DNA of 64,000 nt, taken from the NCBI GenBank assembly GCA_027924585.1, contig BSBM01000712.1:754001-818000 (forward strand), written 5' to 3'. Below, piece after piece: positions 47,298-59,303 of this stretch (its first letter is position 1; each line of letters opens with the position of its first letter). The position numbers were made by a program, and so were the translations under genes. Source of the stretch: Larix kaempferi. Taxonomy: Eukaryota; Streptophyta; Pinopsida; Pinales; Pinaceae. The notes beneath the pieces are model-generated. The model saw only the letters and a list, made by a program, of their open reading frames with translations, made no database searches and was not told the origin of the DNA.

Positions 47298-48155
47298 TCA
47301 TAGAATTTTTCTAAAACTGATGACAGATTTCAGGATAACGTTTGAAGGATCATAGAGTGATTTTGCATGATCTTCCTCATCTATGGCCATGTCTTGGAAC
47401 GTATCCTGTGCAGTGAGGAAGTCAAGTATCTGTTGATTGCCGTCAAACACTTTCCAATAAGTCACATTGTCAGGTATGGAAGGCCTATACATAAGTTCTA
47501 TAGAAAAATTCAGGGGTGACAAACCTTTAGGTGGTATCAACCTAGATGTTGTGTTTGCTAGGAGATCGACATCGAAATTCTGTGACCTAGGAACATAATT
47601 AATTTTAAATGCAGAGAAGGAGTTGGTGGGATCCCTTACTAGTTTATGATAATTCATCAAGTGAGGAGACAAGCATTGTATCTTGTTCCTTACCTGCTTG
47701 AAAATGATCTCGGAATCACCAAAGCAATGAATCACCTATATGCCCATCTCAATAGCCTTTTTAAGTCCTTGAACAAGGGCTTTGTATTCATCCACATTGT
47801 TGGTACAGTCGAATTCCAATTTGCATGCTATCATAGTTTTAATCCCTTTTGGGTTGATGCGGACACAACCTGCACCAGCTCCTTCCTTAGACCTGGATCC
47901 ATAAAAAAATAAATTCCAAGCAGTCGGATCTATTCTAAAATTTGTATTTACATTAAAAACATTATGTACAACATCTCCAGTGAAAGGTACAGTGGTAAGC
48001 CGAGTGATCTGAGATTGTTTCTGTAAATTTTCATCTGGAGAAAAGTCAGCAGGCAAATCTCTAAAGAAAGTGTCAAACGTGAAATGTTCAATGTGTGAAT
48101 TGAGATAACAAGCAGGCTCACTAGAGTCATTCAGATCTGTGACTATTTGTTTCAT
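47298..48155 (-). pseudogene. Extra RNase H-like domain between protease and RT (one stop)
   Basis: One frame with a single stop at 47736-47738. WNLFFYGSRSKEGAGAGCV (the first acid reads Y-G where D-G is usual), LEFDCTNNVDEYKALVQGL (E present) and CFGDSEIIFKQVRN (D present) form an RNase H of the RVT_3/archaeal-like kind. VTYWKVFDGNQQILDFL follows as a linker. In some plant Tat-lineage polyproteins this second RNase H stands before RT; here it does so clearly. It probably supplements or replaces the RT-linked RNase H. Confidence 0.8.
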
Positions 48156-48857
48156 TAATGGTTCCCTACTAATTTTTATTTTGTTGGGTTGTCCATTATA
48201 GGGTAACCATAGATGAGACTAGTCAGTGGCAAAGTAGCCTTTAAGCTTCTCAGACTAGTCCCTACTTAACCACCTCCCATAAGCTTCGGGAATGTCAGCC
48301 ACAACTATGTCTATAGTTTGGTGAATGCGTGGATCAGTAAATAATGTAAGCAAGATGTTTCTCAACCTTCCTACTACTTTTGATCTGTCGAGTTGGATGA
48401 TCTGAGTAGGGAAAGGTTCCTATGTGGCATTAAGTTTTCTACAGACAGACACTGGCATTACATTCGATGAAGCACTGGAGTCTATCATGCAGCTATGCAC
48501 ATTCCTATTGAAGATCTCAAAAGTCAGAAGAAAAGGGGGTGTCCTTTTGTTTCCTGGTCTTTGATCATCTGATCTGGTAAGGGAGTAAAAGTTATTATTC
48601 TGGAAGTCCCTGGTTTGTTTGACTACCATGCTTTTGGGTAAGGTGTCTCTCATAGAAGGAATCTTCAATAGTTCAAATAGAGAGATATTAGCCTTAACTC
48701 TTTTCAAATCATCAACTAGATTATACTTGATCTCCGAAATAACTGTATTCCTTTGAGGAACAGTTTTTCCTTTATTGGGAACTGTTGTTGAGGATGAAGG
48801 GTCCTGAGGGGGTTGGGGTCTTGACCTTGTGTTGTAAGGGTCTTGGATGTTAAACAC
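48156..48857 (-). pseudogene. Gypsy aspartic protease and linker (broken)
   Basis: 48857-48420 holds a Pro-rich start, YNLVDDLKRVKANISLFELL, and the protease active site MIDSSASSNVMP near 48490-48455 (family D-S/T-G-A; the Gly is Ser here, which would be expected to disable it). After a stop at 48420-48422 the frame continues as VVGRLRNILLTLF and DIVVADIPEAYGRWLSRD towards the RNase H-like domain, with two more stops. Confidence 0.75.
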
Positions 48858-48952
48858 AGTCTTAGGTTATTCTTCCTCTTCATTCATGGGAGTTCGGAGA
48901 AATAGCTAATAGTGTTTACCTACAGGTCCTCTTGTTCTTTGTTCTCTTCAGG

Positions 48953-50457
48953 CTATTGTGAATCGTGGTTAGTATGATCGTTGGAGGTTTCAGGAATAGT
49001 TTGGGTTTCTGTTGCCAGGGCCCTAAAAATGGAATAGATTTCTTCATTTGAAAGTCCTTCAATAGGATCAGGAGGTAGTGGATTCTGATGAGGTTGATAA
49101 GGTCTCCTAAAAGGAGGCCTTACAAAATCTCTGTTTTGGTTTTGATTCTCGTTGTTATTTCTTTTCAAATCAACCATCTCATTTGACATTTTCTGAAGAA
49201 ATTTCTTTACATCAGTCATGTCAAATGGATCCTTGTTTTGGGCAGAAGCCATGGGCACAATGTCAGTTTTCTTCTTAGATGTGGAAGTAGAGGGTTGTTC
49301 TTCTACTATATCAAGGTCATCGTTAAGACAATAAATATCCTTTCAACTTGGATAGCTTCAGCGTAGGATTCATATAAATTGTTTTTGTGTGCTCTTTTTA
49401 CCCACATTGCAATGGGGGCAAAAAGACCCTTTACATAAAAGGCAACTAGGAGCTCTTCGGTTGGGAGAACAGGAGCAGGGATTCTATTCTTTGGATAAGA
49501 AAACCTTTGATTATAATATTTAATTCTTTCTTTATCTTTCATCTTTATGGAAGATAACTCAAAAACTAAGTCCCGTGGTGTTTTGTCATCTCCAAACTTT
49601 TGGATAAACAACTTTTCAAAATCATCCCAAGATGTAATAGATCTGGCTTCCAAGGCGAAATACCACGTAGATGCCTTGCCCTCAAATGTGTAAGGGAAGA
49701 GTCTGCAAACTACATCCTCATGAATAACATTTCTAAGCATGATGGCTTGCATGAAAGTTTTAATATAATCAAGTGCAGGTGACTTGTCATTTGGGTTATA
49801 TTTAGGAAGCCATTTTTCTGGGTTCTTAGGTAACCTGTGTTGATCACCAAGTATTCACACAACATCTTGGTCAAGCCAAGGTTTGTTCTGGCCTTGCCAA
49901 GCCATAGGTGGTTCTTCTTCTTCGTCGAACGAAGAGTCAGGATAATGTTCACTTCCGGATGAGGAGGATGAATATGAAAGAGGAGACAGTGGTGGTCCAC
50001 CTGGATGAATTACTTGCGAAGATGGTGCGGTTTCAGTGAATAACAAATTAAGATTGAATTTAGAGGGTTGTTGCTGATTTGATGAACTGTTTTGCTCTGT
50101 ATTTTGTTCAGTGTTTTGTTCACCTGAATCTTGACTAACTTGATCTGCTGGCTATGGATTAGTCTTTTCTTGGTGGATTCCCGCTAATCCTTGATTTCTC
50201 TGTAAAGAGAGTCTTTGTTGCAATCTAGCAGTGCTATCACTGGAACTACTGAGTATCTCTTCAAGTAGTATAGATCCTCTAGTGGGTTATGTGATAATGA
50301 TATCTCCTGTTGTTGGATCTTGGTGAGCTATTGGGGTAACAGGGATAGTAGCAGGTTGTTGTACCGATTTCTCAACATAAGTAGATGCTTGAGTGTGAGT
50401 ACGGGTGACAATTGGTATTCTTGCTGGAGGAGGTTTCTGAGTATTCTGCTTAGGCAT
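48953..50457 (-). pseudogene. Gypsy gag (broken)
   Basis: Starts at ATG 50457, 15 bases inside the primer-site region. The N-terminal part is Gln/Ser/Pro-rich and disordered-looking with two stops; an acidic SSFDEEEEPPM follows near 49930. The capsid-type domain is at 49752-49306: VCRLFPYTFEGKASTWYFAL, WDDFEKLFIQKFGD, YYNQRFSY, LLVAFYVKGL. A 1-base frameshift near 49330 leads to the C-terminal part (FLQKMSNEMVDLKRNN, 49258-48953). No CCHC knuckle was seen, as is common in this lineage. Confidence 0.8.
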
Positions 50458-50469
50458 ATTTAACTACTG

Positions 50470-50489
50470 GCCCTCCTTCTAGCGCCATT
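50470..50489 (-). other. Primer binding site of the 12.4-kb element
   Basis: Minus strand AATGGCGCTAGAAGGAGGGC directly follows the 5' LTR. TGGCGC is the usual primer-site start in Tat/Athila-like elements; I do not assign the tRNA. Confidence 0.65.
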
Positions 50490-53022
50490 TGTTGAGGCCT
50501 CGGGGGTGCAGGATAAATGCAAGGTGCTGGAATGGGTCCAAGGCTCCCAACATAGGGTGAAAAAACACACTGAAAGGCTTCAAAAAACCCTGTCCAAGGG
50601 TGGTTCTATCCCCATCTTGTTTGGTGTGGAATTCTCCCATGGATATTTGGCCTCTGCTGGCACTCTATGAGTCGATGAATTTGATCGATTGATCAAAAAT
50701 TTAATACGGAAAATAGAAGCTTAAAACTAAGTCTGCTCTAACTTAAACTATTTAAGAAAAGAATCTAATCTGAGTTAGACCTATGCTAAAGAAAGACTTG
50801 TTTTTTGTGCAGATCAACCTTGGTGTGGAAAGAATAAGTGGTTTTATCAACTTTAACAAAAAATTTAAGAGGCGTATGCACTTACTCACTTAAATCATAA
50901 TCCATTAATGAAAATCAAAAGAGGATAATTCAAGTAATTTAAACATATCCAAGATCAACCTATAATCACTGTGTTAATTGAAAAATTAACATTGATTGAG
51001 TAGCTGCGAATCGTTTGCAGAAATTGATAAAGAAAGTATCTTAATTAAAGAAATTTCACAAGATATCCTTATACAAAGATCAGTCATAAGAAAAATCAAT
51101 ACAACAGATCTGTGCATTAATTTATACATGAAAAGGAAACACACCCTGTAGATGAAAATTTTGAAATTAGAAATCAGACACCATGAAAGAAACTTGACAA
51201 TAAACAAGAGATGATTCAAAAGATTACTTTACTGTATTAAGAAGTCTGTAAACAAAATTACAAGGATCTAATAAAACAGAGTATCTACAGACATCTCCTG
51301 CTGATTCCTTAACCAAAAATTCCCAACCCCTTTTCTTGAGAAGTATCATTTCTTAAATAAGGTTTACAATGGAGTACAAAAGAGAATCCCAAAAGATAGG
51401 GATTACAGAGTTTAAATCCGGCTATTAATCCAGGGAATTCAACCATAATAATCTAAACAATTATAACTCAACAGATTCCCTCCACTTCGAGATGAAGTTT
51501 GAACGGGAGTCATCTTGGAATTTCGGGAAAATCCCATAGCAAAATTATAGAATCCGACAACAACTCAATATCTATCGACAATAGGGAAGAGTCGGTCCTC
51601 CAAACCTTCATGTTGAGTCGCCGCGGAATCTCCCGACTGATCCATAACGCTTTCAAAAACAGAAAAATCAGACAGTAGGTCTTGTTCCATGGGATCTGAT
51701 GGTGTATCGGGTTCTTCATTAATCATGAAATCTTGAATAATAGAGTCATCTTGATCATGCAACTGTTCACTGCTTTCTTCTTCATCGTTTTTCTAAGGAG
51801 GTCGTGAAAAAACTGGCAGAATTTCATAAACTTCTTCTCCGCTACCATAGTTGGTATCAAGAACACCTGTATCAAAAGGTGGCGACATAGGTTCGGGAAA
51901 TAACAAGGATTGAAGCTCTTCATGCATGGAAGATTCATCGAAAATTTCACAACCAGTCTACATGTTATTCACCAAATCGTTAGAAGGAAAATTTTCCATA
52001 ATAGGAAAACTTTCTAACAAATTTAAATGATGAGCTAAGTGTTTCATACTTGCGGCCATATTTAAGATAAGTTAAAGAGGATCAAAATGATTGAATGTGA
52101 CGAGCTGCAATGATTAAGATCATGCGAATTTGGGATTACAATCATTTGAACTGGAATGAAACGACGTCGCAACATGTCAATCCAAAATGGATCATAACAA
52201 GTACAATTTCAACAGATTGAAGCATAATCCAATGTTGCATCTGAAAACTATCATTACAGGTCAATCTTATCAAGTAATCATGTCTTCAAGGATGATCATG
52301 CAGTGCAAAGTGAAGTGAGAATCCCGGCCATGATAACAACGAAAACAAGACATTGCAACGTAAATTGGAATAATTGAATTTCATCCATTGGATCAAGTAA
52401 ATGGATGGTGAGGATTTAGCAATGCATGATGCAAGAGAATTATTCCTAAGTTTATTCATGATTCCCGAAAGCCGCAACCCGAAAATTGTGGGTTTCAGGA
52501 TCGCACACATGGATCAAAATACAAAACGCATTTCTGAAAGCCACAACCTGAAAATTGCAGGTTGCAGGATTCAGAATCATGTTAAGCAACTATGAGGAAA
52601 AACAGGAATCCAAAATCCGAAAGCCGCAACCACGGGTTTCGGGTTTTGGAATGACGATTCCCAAATTTATTAACAAACAGTTCCCGCAACCCATGCCTTT
52701 CGTGTTCAGGATTTTGGGTTGACCAAACTCAAACAACTGAAAATAGCTTTCCCGCAACCCGTAACTGTCGGGTTTGGGATTTAGGAAAGGAAGAAAACAA
52801 GCAATGAAAAACATGAAATTTGAATCTTTCTACAATCAAAACTCTCAAAAAAATTCTAAGGAAAGCGGTATGATCAAGCTAATCAAATACATAAGCACAA
52901 GATTGCAGAAACCAAACTCAAAATTCATATTCACAAGAACACTTGCACAAATATCTTTGCACTAATTTGAAATTGGGGCTCTCATGCTTAACCGAAGCAT
53001 GGGATTTGTTGTGGTCACAACA
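50490..53022 (-). repeat. 5' LTR of the 12.4-kb gypsy element (2533 bp)
   Basis: Same ends as the left copy and followed by CTTTG at 53023-53027. Contains the second copy of the internal ORF and of the palindrome-like array (52465-52785). Confidence 0.92.
51565..52059 (-). pseudogene. LTR-internal ORF, right copy (two stops)
   Basis: ATG 52059 to TGA 51565-51567, 164 codons, stops TAG at codon 34 (51958-51960) and codon 89 (51793-51795). The left copy has CAG at both, and this copy has CAG where the left has its stop. Start, end and length agree exactly with the left copy, although many residues differ, as expected for two copies drifting after insertion. Confidence 0.6.
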
Positions 53023-53027
53023 CTTTG

Positions 53028-55349
53028 GAAGTTCATATTTTTTGCAAAGACTATTCTTTAAATGTCAACTGGTTTTCTGATACATTTTTTTCTTTATAAG
53101 ATTTTGAGTCATTGTTCTATGATTTATTATTCATTCTATTTGAACTATATTGAGAGTAGCATATACAATTGAATAATAATAGCCTTGGATTCATTCTTTA
53201 AGTTGGCATATTTATTGAATTCTCAAGAATGGTGGGATCATGTCTTTGAATGTTGACTTATTTTATGAAATCTTAAAGCTAGTGGATGGTACAACACTTG
53301 CCAATGTAGGATGTGCATCATCTCGTTTACATTTTGTTATAAGAGGAGAATAGATTTAGGAGGAACTATACCCCTTACTATGCCTCCATCCCTTTTGTAG
53401 AGTTTAAGAGTAATGTAAAAATTATAAATTAATTTATTCCACATTATATTTGGGTGTTGTCATTAATGACATTAATTATACTCTCATAAATCAAGACTCA
53501 AAACCTATAAGATATATAAGTAGCTTAAGGAATAAGGGATACACTTGAAAAAGAGAATGCATAATAACATGTTCTAACTCAAGGCAGGAGGCCAAAGAGA
53601 TTTTTTTTACATCATGCACATAGAAAACTTTCCAATGTAAGTTAGTTAACTAAAACATAGGTAGGAGGTCTGTAATTTTCTTTTTAAAATGAATGAGTGG
53701 GATACTAGCTATGCCAAGCTAAACAATGGAAACCAATAATACAAATGAGACTACATGAACCAACCAAAATTCAAAAAGATGTGGATGTCAAGTCCAAGCT
53801 ATAATACGAAAGGAAAATTCTCACATTGTCTCAATGCCAATTAGAATGCCTTGTAGAATTTCCACATTCTTATGTATGAACAAATTATTTTGTAATAAGC
53901 ATTTGTGTTCACTATCTTTGTCTCACAAACCAATGCCAAGGCATAATTAGTAAGTTAACTATTTGAGGTTGTATCATATCATAGATTCTCGATTTCATTT
54001 ACCTTTCATTGTATATACAAACCACATGATTTCTATACACATTTTCACACCATAAGTGAATATCCTTGGTTCATGCCACAAAGTGAATATAATTTTTGTT
54101 TTTCTATTGTATATGCATGAATATTATATGTTTTATGATGTTATGATAGTTTTAATTTTTTTTCAGTAGATAGATTGGGTATGGGTAACTGAGTGTGATG
54201 TGAGAGGAGGGGCGGTTGGGATGGGCTAAATGGATTCCACCTTCATGTGGTTAGCCCTGTTCAGTAGAGAGTAAATTATTTTTGAAACCAAGAGAAGCTC
54301 ATATATGTATTCACCTTTAGTCTGTTTAGAGTCTCATACATGTTGATATTCCTATTTATTTATCATTCATTTATATAAACTTATTACTCTATCTTCATCT
54401 CAACAGGTCTTCGTTCCCAATGGAAATTCAACTAACAAATAGTGGTAAAACAATGAGTTTGGTCTATCCTTAAATCTCTGCATTTTCTTTTTTCCTAGAT
54501 TTATTTTCCACAACATTCAACATTTTTTGGGAAGTCAACTTTTGATCTTTCCTTCAAATAAAATATTTTCCTTGAAACAATCCATTTCAACTGATTAAGT
54601 ACCCATTGGGATATATGTTATTTAATTTTTAGATAGATGTTCTATAATTATTGTTACCAATTTATATTGTGCTTAGCTTTCTATGCGATAGATTATCTAA
54701 TAGTATTGTAATTTATGTGATTACATTAGGTTACCAGTGGCACATTATAATAGATATTCAATATGAGAATAAGCATACATAAAGAGAGCAAGAAATATAA
54801 AGAGTAATGATCACCCAAACAACAAGTCTTATATCCTTAACATGCCATAATGCACAAAATAAGTATAATCATCAATATATCATATGGCTCAACAACCTAT
54901 ATATATGGATCATACAATCAATTATACAGTTGTAACTGTATAACTATTTGCTATTTGAGCTAATCGACTCGACTAGACTGGGCTGACCAATTGATGGTTG
55001 GTCAAAGAATCTAGTTGAATAGGATCCTCCAACATCTCCACCACCCCCAACAAATTCTTTATCCCGAAAAGAATAGGGAGATGTGAATTTACAAAAAATT
55101 ACAAAATTACAATTTTTCAAGGTTGTTGAGAATTGGATGTTGTACCAGGTGGAGTCACTTCATTACACACTTCGACTATGGAATCGACAGAGAGGGTGAG
55201 GCATTGTTGAAAATCTTCCTAGTCAGGTAGGACAGACTGGAAATGGTTTATTCTTCATGTTTTGAATATTAGGCCCGAAATATTGGTATTGAAGCTCTCG
55301 CGACTCTCATAAGTATGCATATACGGTCTGTTAGATGGATGAATTTGTC
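53028..55349. other. AT-rich DNA, no gene recognised
   Basis: Right flank of the large gypsy element. No reading frame with family likeness. Confidence 0.4.
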
Positions 55350-56170
55350 CTATGCATTTTTATCTTAATGCAACCATTGATGCTCCTTTTCTAAGCTGAT
55401 CATGTGTTGTTCGAAGTTGATCCTCTAATATTTTAGAGGTGTCTAGTTCAACTATAGTCTTCCTTGTGTATAATTCCAAAATGGTGATTTGCAGGGTTTG
55501 AATTTCAGTATAGATTTTTCCATAGGAATACCAATTCTTCAAAATTAAGGCTGACCTAGTTGTCTTTACCTCACATTATTTTAACTATCTATCTCGTTGT
55601 TCAAACATTTTAAAATCATCGACCGAAAGTAGATTGTTTTCATATTGTTGTTTTTGCATCTGATGATGAAGTACGTGTTGTAGATAGGTTAATACAGACA
55701 CTAAAATGATTTGAAATCTGTCAAGGGTTCTTTTGGGATTGGGGCATTCTAATGGTTCGATAATTTGTTCGACTTCTGATGAGTAGGCCTTCCAGGTGTC
55801 ATCTTGATCCATCTTCATGGATTTTATATTTCTATTGGCATCAGACCATGTTTTATTGTGCTTCTTATTGAAAAATTTATTGAATTCATCTAGCTCTTAG
55901 TGTGATGCTTTGGATGATACAAAAGTGCATGTTGTTGATGTAGATCCGACTTCCTATTGTATTGGTACTAAAAATGTTATATCGGTCTTGGAATTATTTT
56001 TATTTATTTTTCCTTCTTTACTTGAACTCTTTTGTTAGCTTGCTCTGCTAGTCGGAGTTGTTTGCTGAGCAACTGATGCAGTCAAGGCCGGGATGGTCAT
56101 GACTAAAGTTGATGTTATGGAAGTCGCAATGGGTAGAGATATTGGTATCTAGATAGTACTATTCATGGTA
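55350..56170 (-). pseudogene. Unrecognised decayed reading frame, possibly retroelement gag
   Basis: Translating the minus strand gives a near-continuous protein with several stops from about 56167 to 55350, including NKFFNKKHNKTWSDANR, LECPNPKRTLDRFQIIL and a coiled-coil-like LQITILELYTRKTIVELD stretch. Upstream (56300-56480) there is a TATA-like TATAATATAAG and LTR-like sequence. I cannot assign a family; a gag-like protein is only a guess. Confidence 0.35.
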
Positions 56171-57360
56171 ATGTTGATTGATATAATGGTTTTTCACTTT
56201 ATATTTAGTAGCTTAAATCATAATGAACATAGCTTGCATTCACAAACCTACTAAGTCTTCTTTGATTGTTGCTGACAACAACTGCTTTCTGGCACAATGG
56301 GGGGTCAATCGGACCTTCTTGCTTAACAATACACACAACAACACACACTTCTCAAAAAGTTGGTTGTGAACTGAATTCCAGAAGTAGGATTCTTATATTA
56401 TACTGAATCAGTTACACTGATAAGTACAAAGTAACTAAAACTAGTCGGTCGTAGCCTATTACAATATACAAAATGAAAATCTATCTCTGGTGTGTTCTTG
56501 GTTGTTAGCGATCTTCTCCTTCTCCTGGTTCTCTATTGAATGATGAGAAATGGATCGGATCCCTCTCACTGTGTCTCCACACTACTCTTCTACCCTACTG
56601 CTACTCTTCCCGAGGTCACTCCGTTCCCCGAGATACTCTTCCTCTGTCCACCTAATCCTCCAGATCCTGCATACCTACTGTTTTCAATGCCCTCTGGACG
56701 AGCTACACAACCTCCTCCTGTGGTGACATTTGTCCTGTTCCTCAACCACCTGCGTAACTACTCATAACTTCCTCAACAACCCCAAACGGCTGCTAAGTAC
56801 CCCTCTTTGACTTCCGTGCTTCTCTAACCCTGTGACAGTTATCGGCCCATGCTTTGACCATAATGCAATTCATCAACCTTCGACATAACCTCCACGGATT
56901 CCAATCCACCCCTTCCTCCATGCTTATCTCTCTATTGCTTCTGTCGGTGTCGTCATTCGACACATGTTGAACTTCAACGCCTTTGCTGCTTTCTGTCATC
57001 CGTCGAACTTAAACTTGTCAACTCTCGACCTCTTGCTCTTGTCGACTGCATATCGACAACTTCTGCTTGACTGCTTGGCTTCAACTTTCCACTCCTTAAC
57101 TTCTGCACCAGTGGTCGTCGGCACTCCCTCTAGTCGACCTCCTTCTGTCGATCATCTTAGACTGATTTTCCTAGGCCCCGTTGCTCCCACATCAGACTCC
57201 CCAGGTGAAAAGAACTCGACTGCCCCGTCAGTCTCCAGAATTCCTCTTAAGAAATCCATGTCTCCTCCTGCAACTCATCCTCTCTCCATCGAACCAAATA
57301 CTCTTTCTTTCGCAAACTTCGCGTGCATCCAACTTCGCGTTCCTCTAATACTTTGGTGAT
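56171..57360. other. No gene recognised
   Basis: Contains LTR-like sequence (56300-56480) and a stretch with long frames on both strands (56540-57359) whose composition (CTC/TCC-rich) explains them. Probably the 3' part of the gypsy element whose integrase lies to the right. Confidence 0.4.
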
Positions 57361-58380
57361 TTCTTCCTTGTCATGCACTTATTTCATGTGCTCTGCAAAT
57401 GTTTCTGTATCTACATTCTTCCAGATTTCTGTTGATATCTCGACCAAATCCACCACTCCATGTGGGATTCATCCTTGAACAATTTGGAATGGGCTCATAC
57501 CCGTTGATTGATTCACAGAATTGTTATACATGAACTCTGCTTGCGACAACACATTCTCCCATTGCTTGGGTCTGTAGATTATCAAACATCTCAAAAGGTT
57601 TCCCAAACTTCTGTTCACCACCTCGATCTGTCCATCTGTCTGCGGATGATATGCCGAGATAAACTGTAACTTCGTGCCCCATTTCTTCCATAGGGTTATC
57701 TAGAAATGTCCCATAAACTTGGTATTTCTGTCTGACGTGATACTCTTTGGAAACCCATGCAGTTTGACTATCTCCTTGAATAATAGTACAGTAATGCCTG
57801 TGGCGTCACTTGTATTCCAACATGGAATAAAGTGTGCCATCTTCGAAAATATGTCAACTACAACAAATATTGATTCGTTACCTTGTTGCGTCTTCGACAA
57901 TCCTAACACAAAATCCATGCTTAGGTGCTCCCATGGGGTATTTGGCACTGGTAATGGTGCATACAGCCCCGTATTCTGACCTCTTCCCTTTGCCAACTGG
58001 AAAACTCGACACTGTCGTATCCACTTTCCGACATCTATCATCATTCCTGGCCAATAATACTTTTCTTCGACCAATGCCTTGGTCTTGTTGATGCCAAAAT
58101 GACCTTCTAATCCGCCACTATGCAGCTCTTGGATTAGGTTCTCTCTTACGGATCCTCTGAGAATACACAATTGTTGTACGTTGAAAAGGTATCCCTCTTG
58201 GATAAATAATCCAAGTATGGAGTCATGTCGACACTCCATGTTTCGCTACTCACTGTCCATGCTTTCTCAAAATCCTCGTATGTCTCATACTTTGTCTTCA
58301 CCGACTCTATTCATGTTGCCTGAATTGTTGTCGTGTTCAACAATGCCACTCTTCGACTCAGCGCATCGATGTTGGGCTTG
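57361..58380 (-). pseudogene. Ty3/gypsy integrase remnant (chromovirus-like)
   Basis: From the right: IDALSRRVALLN (end of RNase H, 58375-58330), an H2C2 finger (HSGGLEGHFGINKTK and, as C-x2-C, CRVFQLAK with the first Cys kept and the second replaced by F or Q), then LSMDFVLGLSKTQ (first Asp), SDRNTKFMGHF (second Asp, 57720 region). After a stop comes AYHPQTDGQIEVVNRSLG with the catalytic Glu, then WENVLSQAEFMYNNSVN and SPFQIVQG. The frame 58239-57700 is open for 179 codons. The left part has stops and the right edge at about 58380 is abrupt, as if cut by another insertion. Confidence 0.8.
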
Positions 58381-59303
58381 AATAAAGTAAGCCAATTTTG
58401 GATAAGTCAGTTTTGGGAGCTGTGAGGATACAACGCAGTGAAATATCGACAAAGTAAGAGAGTCAGTGCCATAAAGTTATTGCACTGCGGAGATATAGCG
58501 CCGCGAAGAGCCAATTCCGCGAAGATCCAGCATGACAGAGTTTTGGACGGAAAATGGTATAAATTCTGATGAGATCAATCGACGGTCTATTTTGGTTAAG
58601 ATACTCCATGATTCCTAGCAGGAAGATAAGGAGTGGCAAGGAAGGAAAATGATCGGTCGCACAAGCAAAGGCAGCACTACGTGAACCAGCTGCATGAAGC
58701 CGTTAGAAAAAGAACGACGGGGTGAAAGCGACCTGTCAGCATGCATTCAGCAGAGGGGGATGAAAGCGACGTGACCACACACAGAAGGATGGCCATGATG
58801 ACAAGTCGCTGTCAGAGCCTAATAGTCTTGGCTGGAGGATAGCCACACCAGTTTTGGATAACTACCTTAGGGTTTTTGAGCCCATCATGAATGTAAAGAC
58901 ATGACCTAAGGGCACGGTCTATAAAAGGGAAACTTTCGTAAGGGAAAGGGTTAGTGATTAGATGTGATTGAGATTATTGATGAAGATTGATGTTTGTTGA
59001 GAGACTATTGTAAAAAGGCTCTGCAAGCTGCATGTGCAGATACTTATTGAAGAGAGAAGAGAGTCTGCAGCTGAGTGCATAGACTGGAACTGTTGTACCC
59101 TTCCCATTGATAATATAACAACAGTTCCTATGGATGTAGCTCCCATCCCGGGGGTGAACCATGTTAATTCATTGTGTTATGTGATTGATTATGTGCTTGC
59201 ATCTGTGTATTTGCTTATGTTGAATGGTTAAGATCATGTTTATAAGTTCATGTGTTCTTGCTTTTATATGTATTCTCCATAAGGATAAATGATGGGAATA
59301 ATA
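58381..59303 (+). other. LTR-like segment, possible solo LTR
   Basis: No gene. A TATA-like CTATAAAAGGG at about 58919-58929 is followed by R/U5-like sequence with CTCCCATCCCGGGGGTGAACC near 59140, in the style of copia LTR 3' ends. Element ends and target duplication not found. Confidence 0.35.

Larger units (their letters stand above)
40613..53022 (-). mobile_element. 12.4-kb Ty3/gypsy element (Tat/Athila-like), complete by structure
   Basis: LTRs 40613-43138 and 50490-53022 (TGTTGAGG...GGTCACAACA on the plus strand), flanked by CTTTG on both sides (40608-40612 and 53023-53027). Coding order on the minus strand is gag, protease, a first RNase H-type domain, RT, a second RNase H, integrase, then a 1.3-kb non-coding stretch. 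The LTRs differ at about 28 of the first ~410 aligned bases, so the insertion is old, and all coding parts carry stops and frameshifts. Long LTRs and the extra RNase H place it near the plant Tat group rather than chromoviruses. Confidence 0.92.

Noticed and set aside
56540-57359. Plus-strand Pro/Ser-rich frames as genes
   Set aside because: Composition-driven frames opposite a gypsy remnant; no conserved motif or clear start context.
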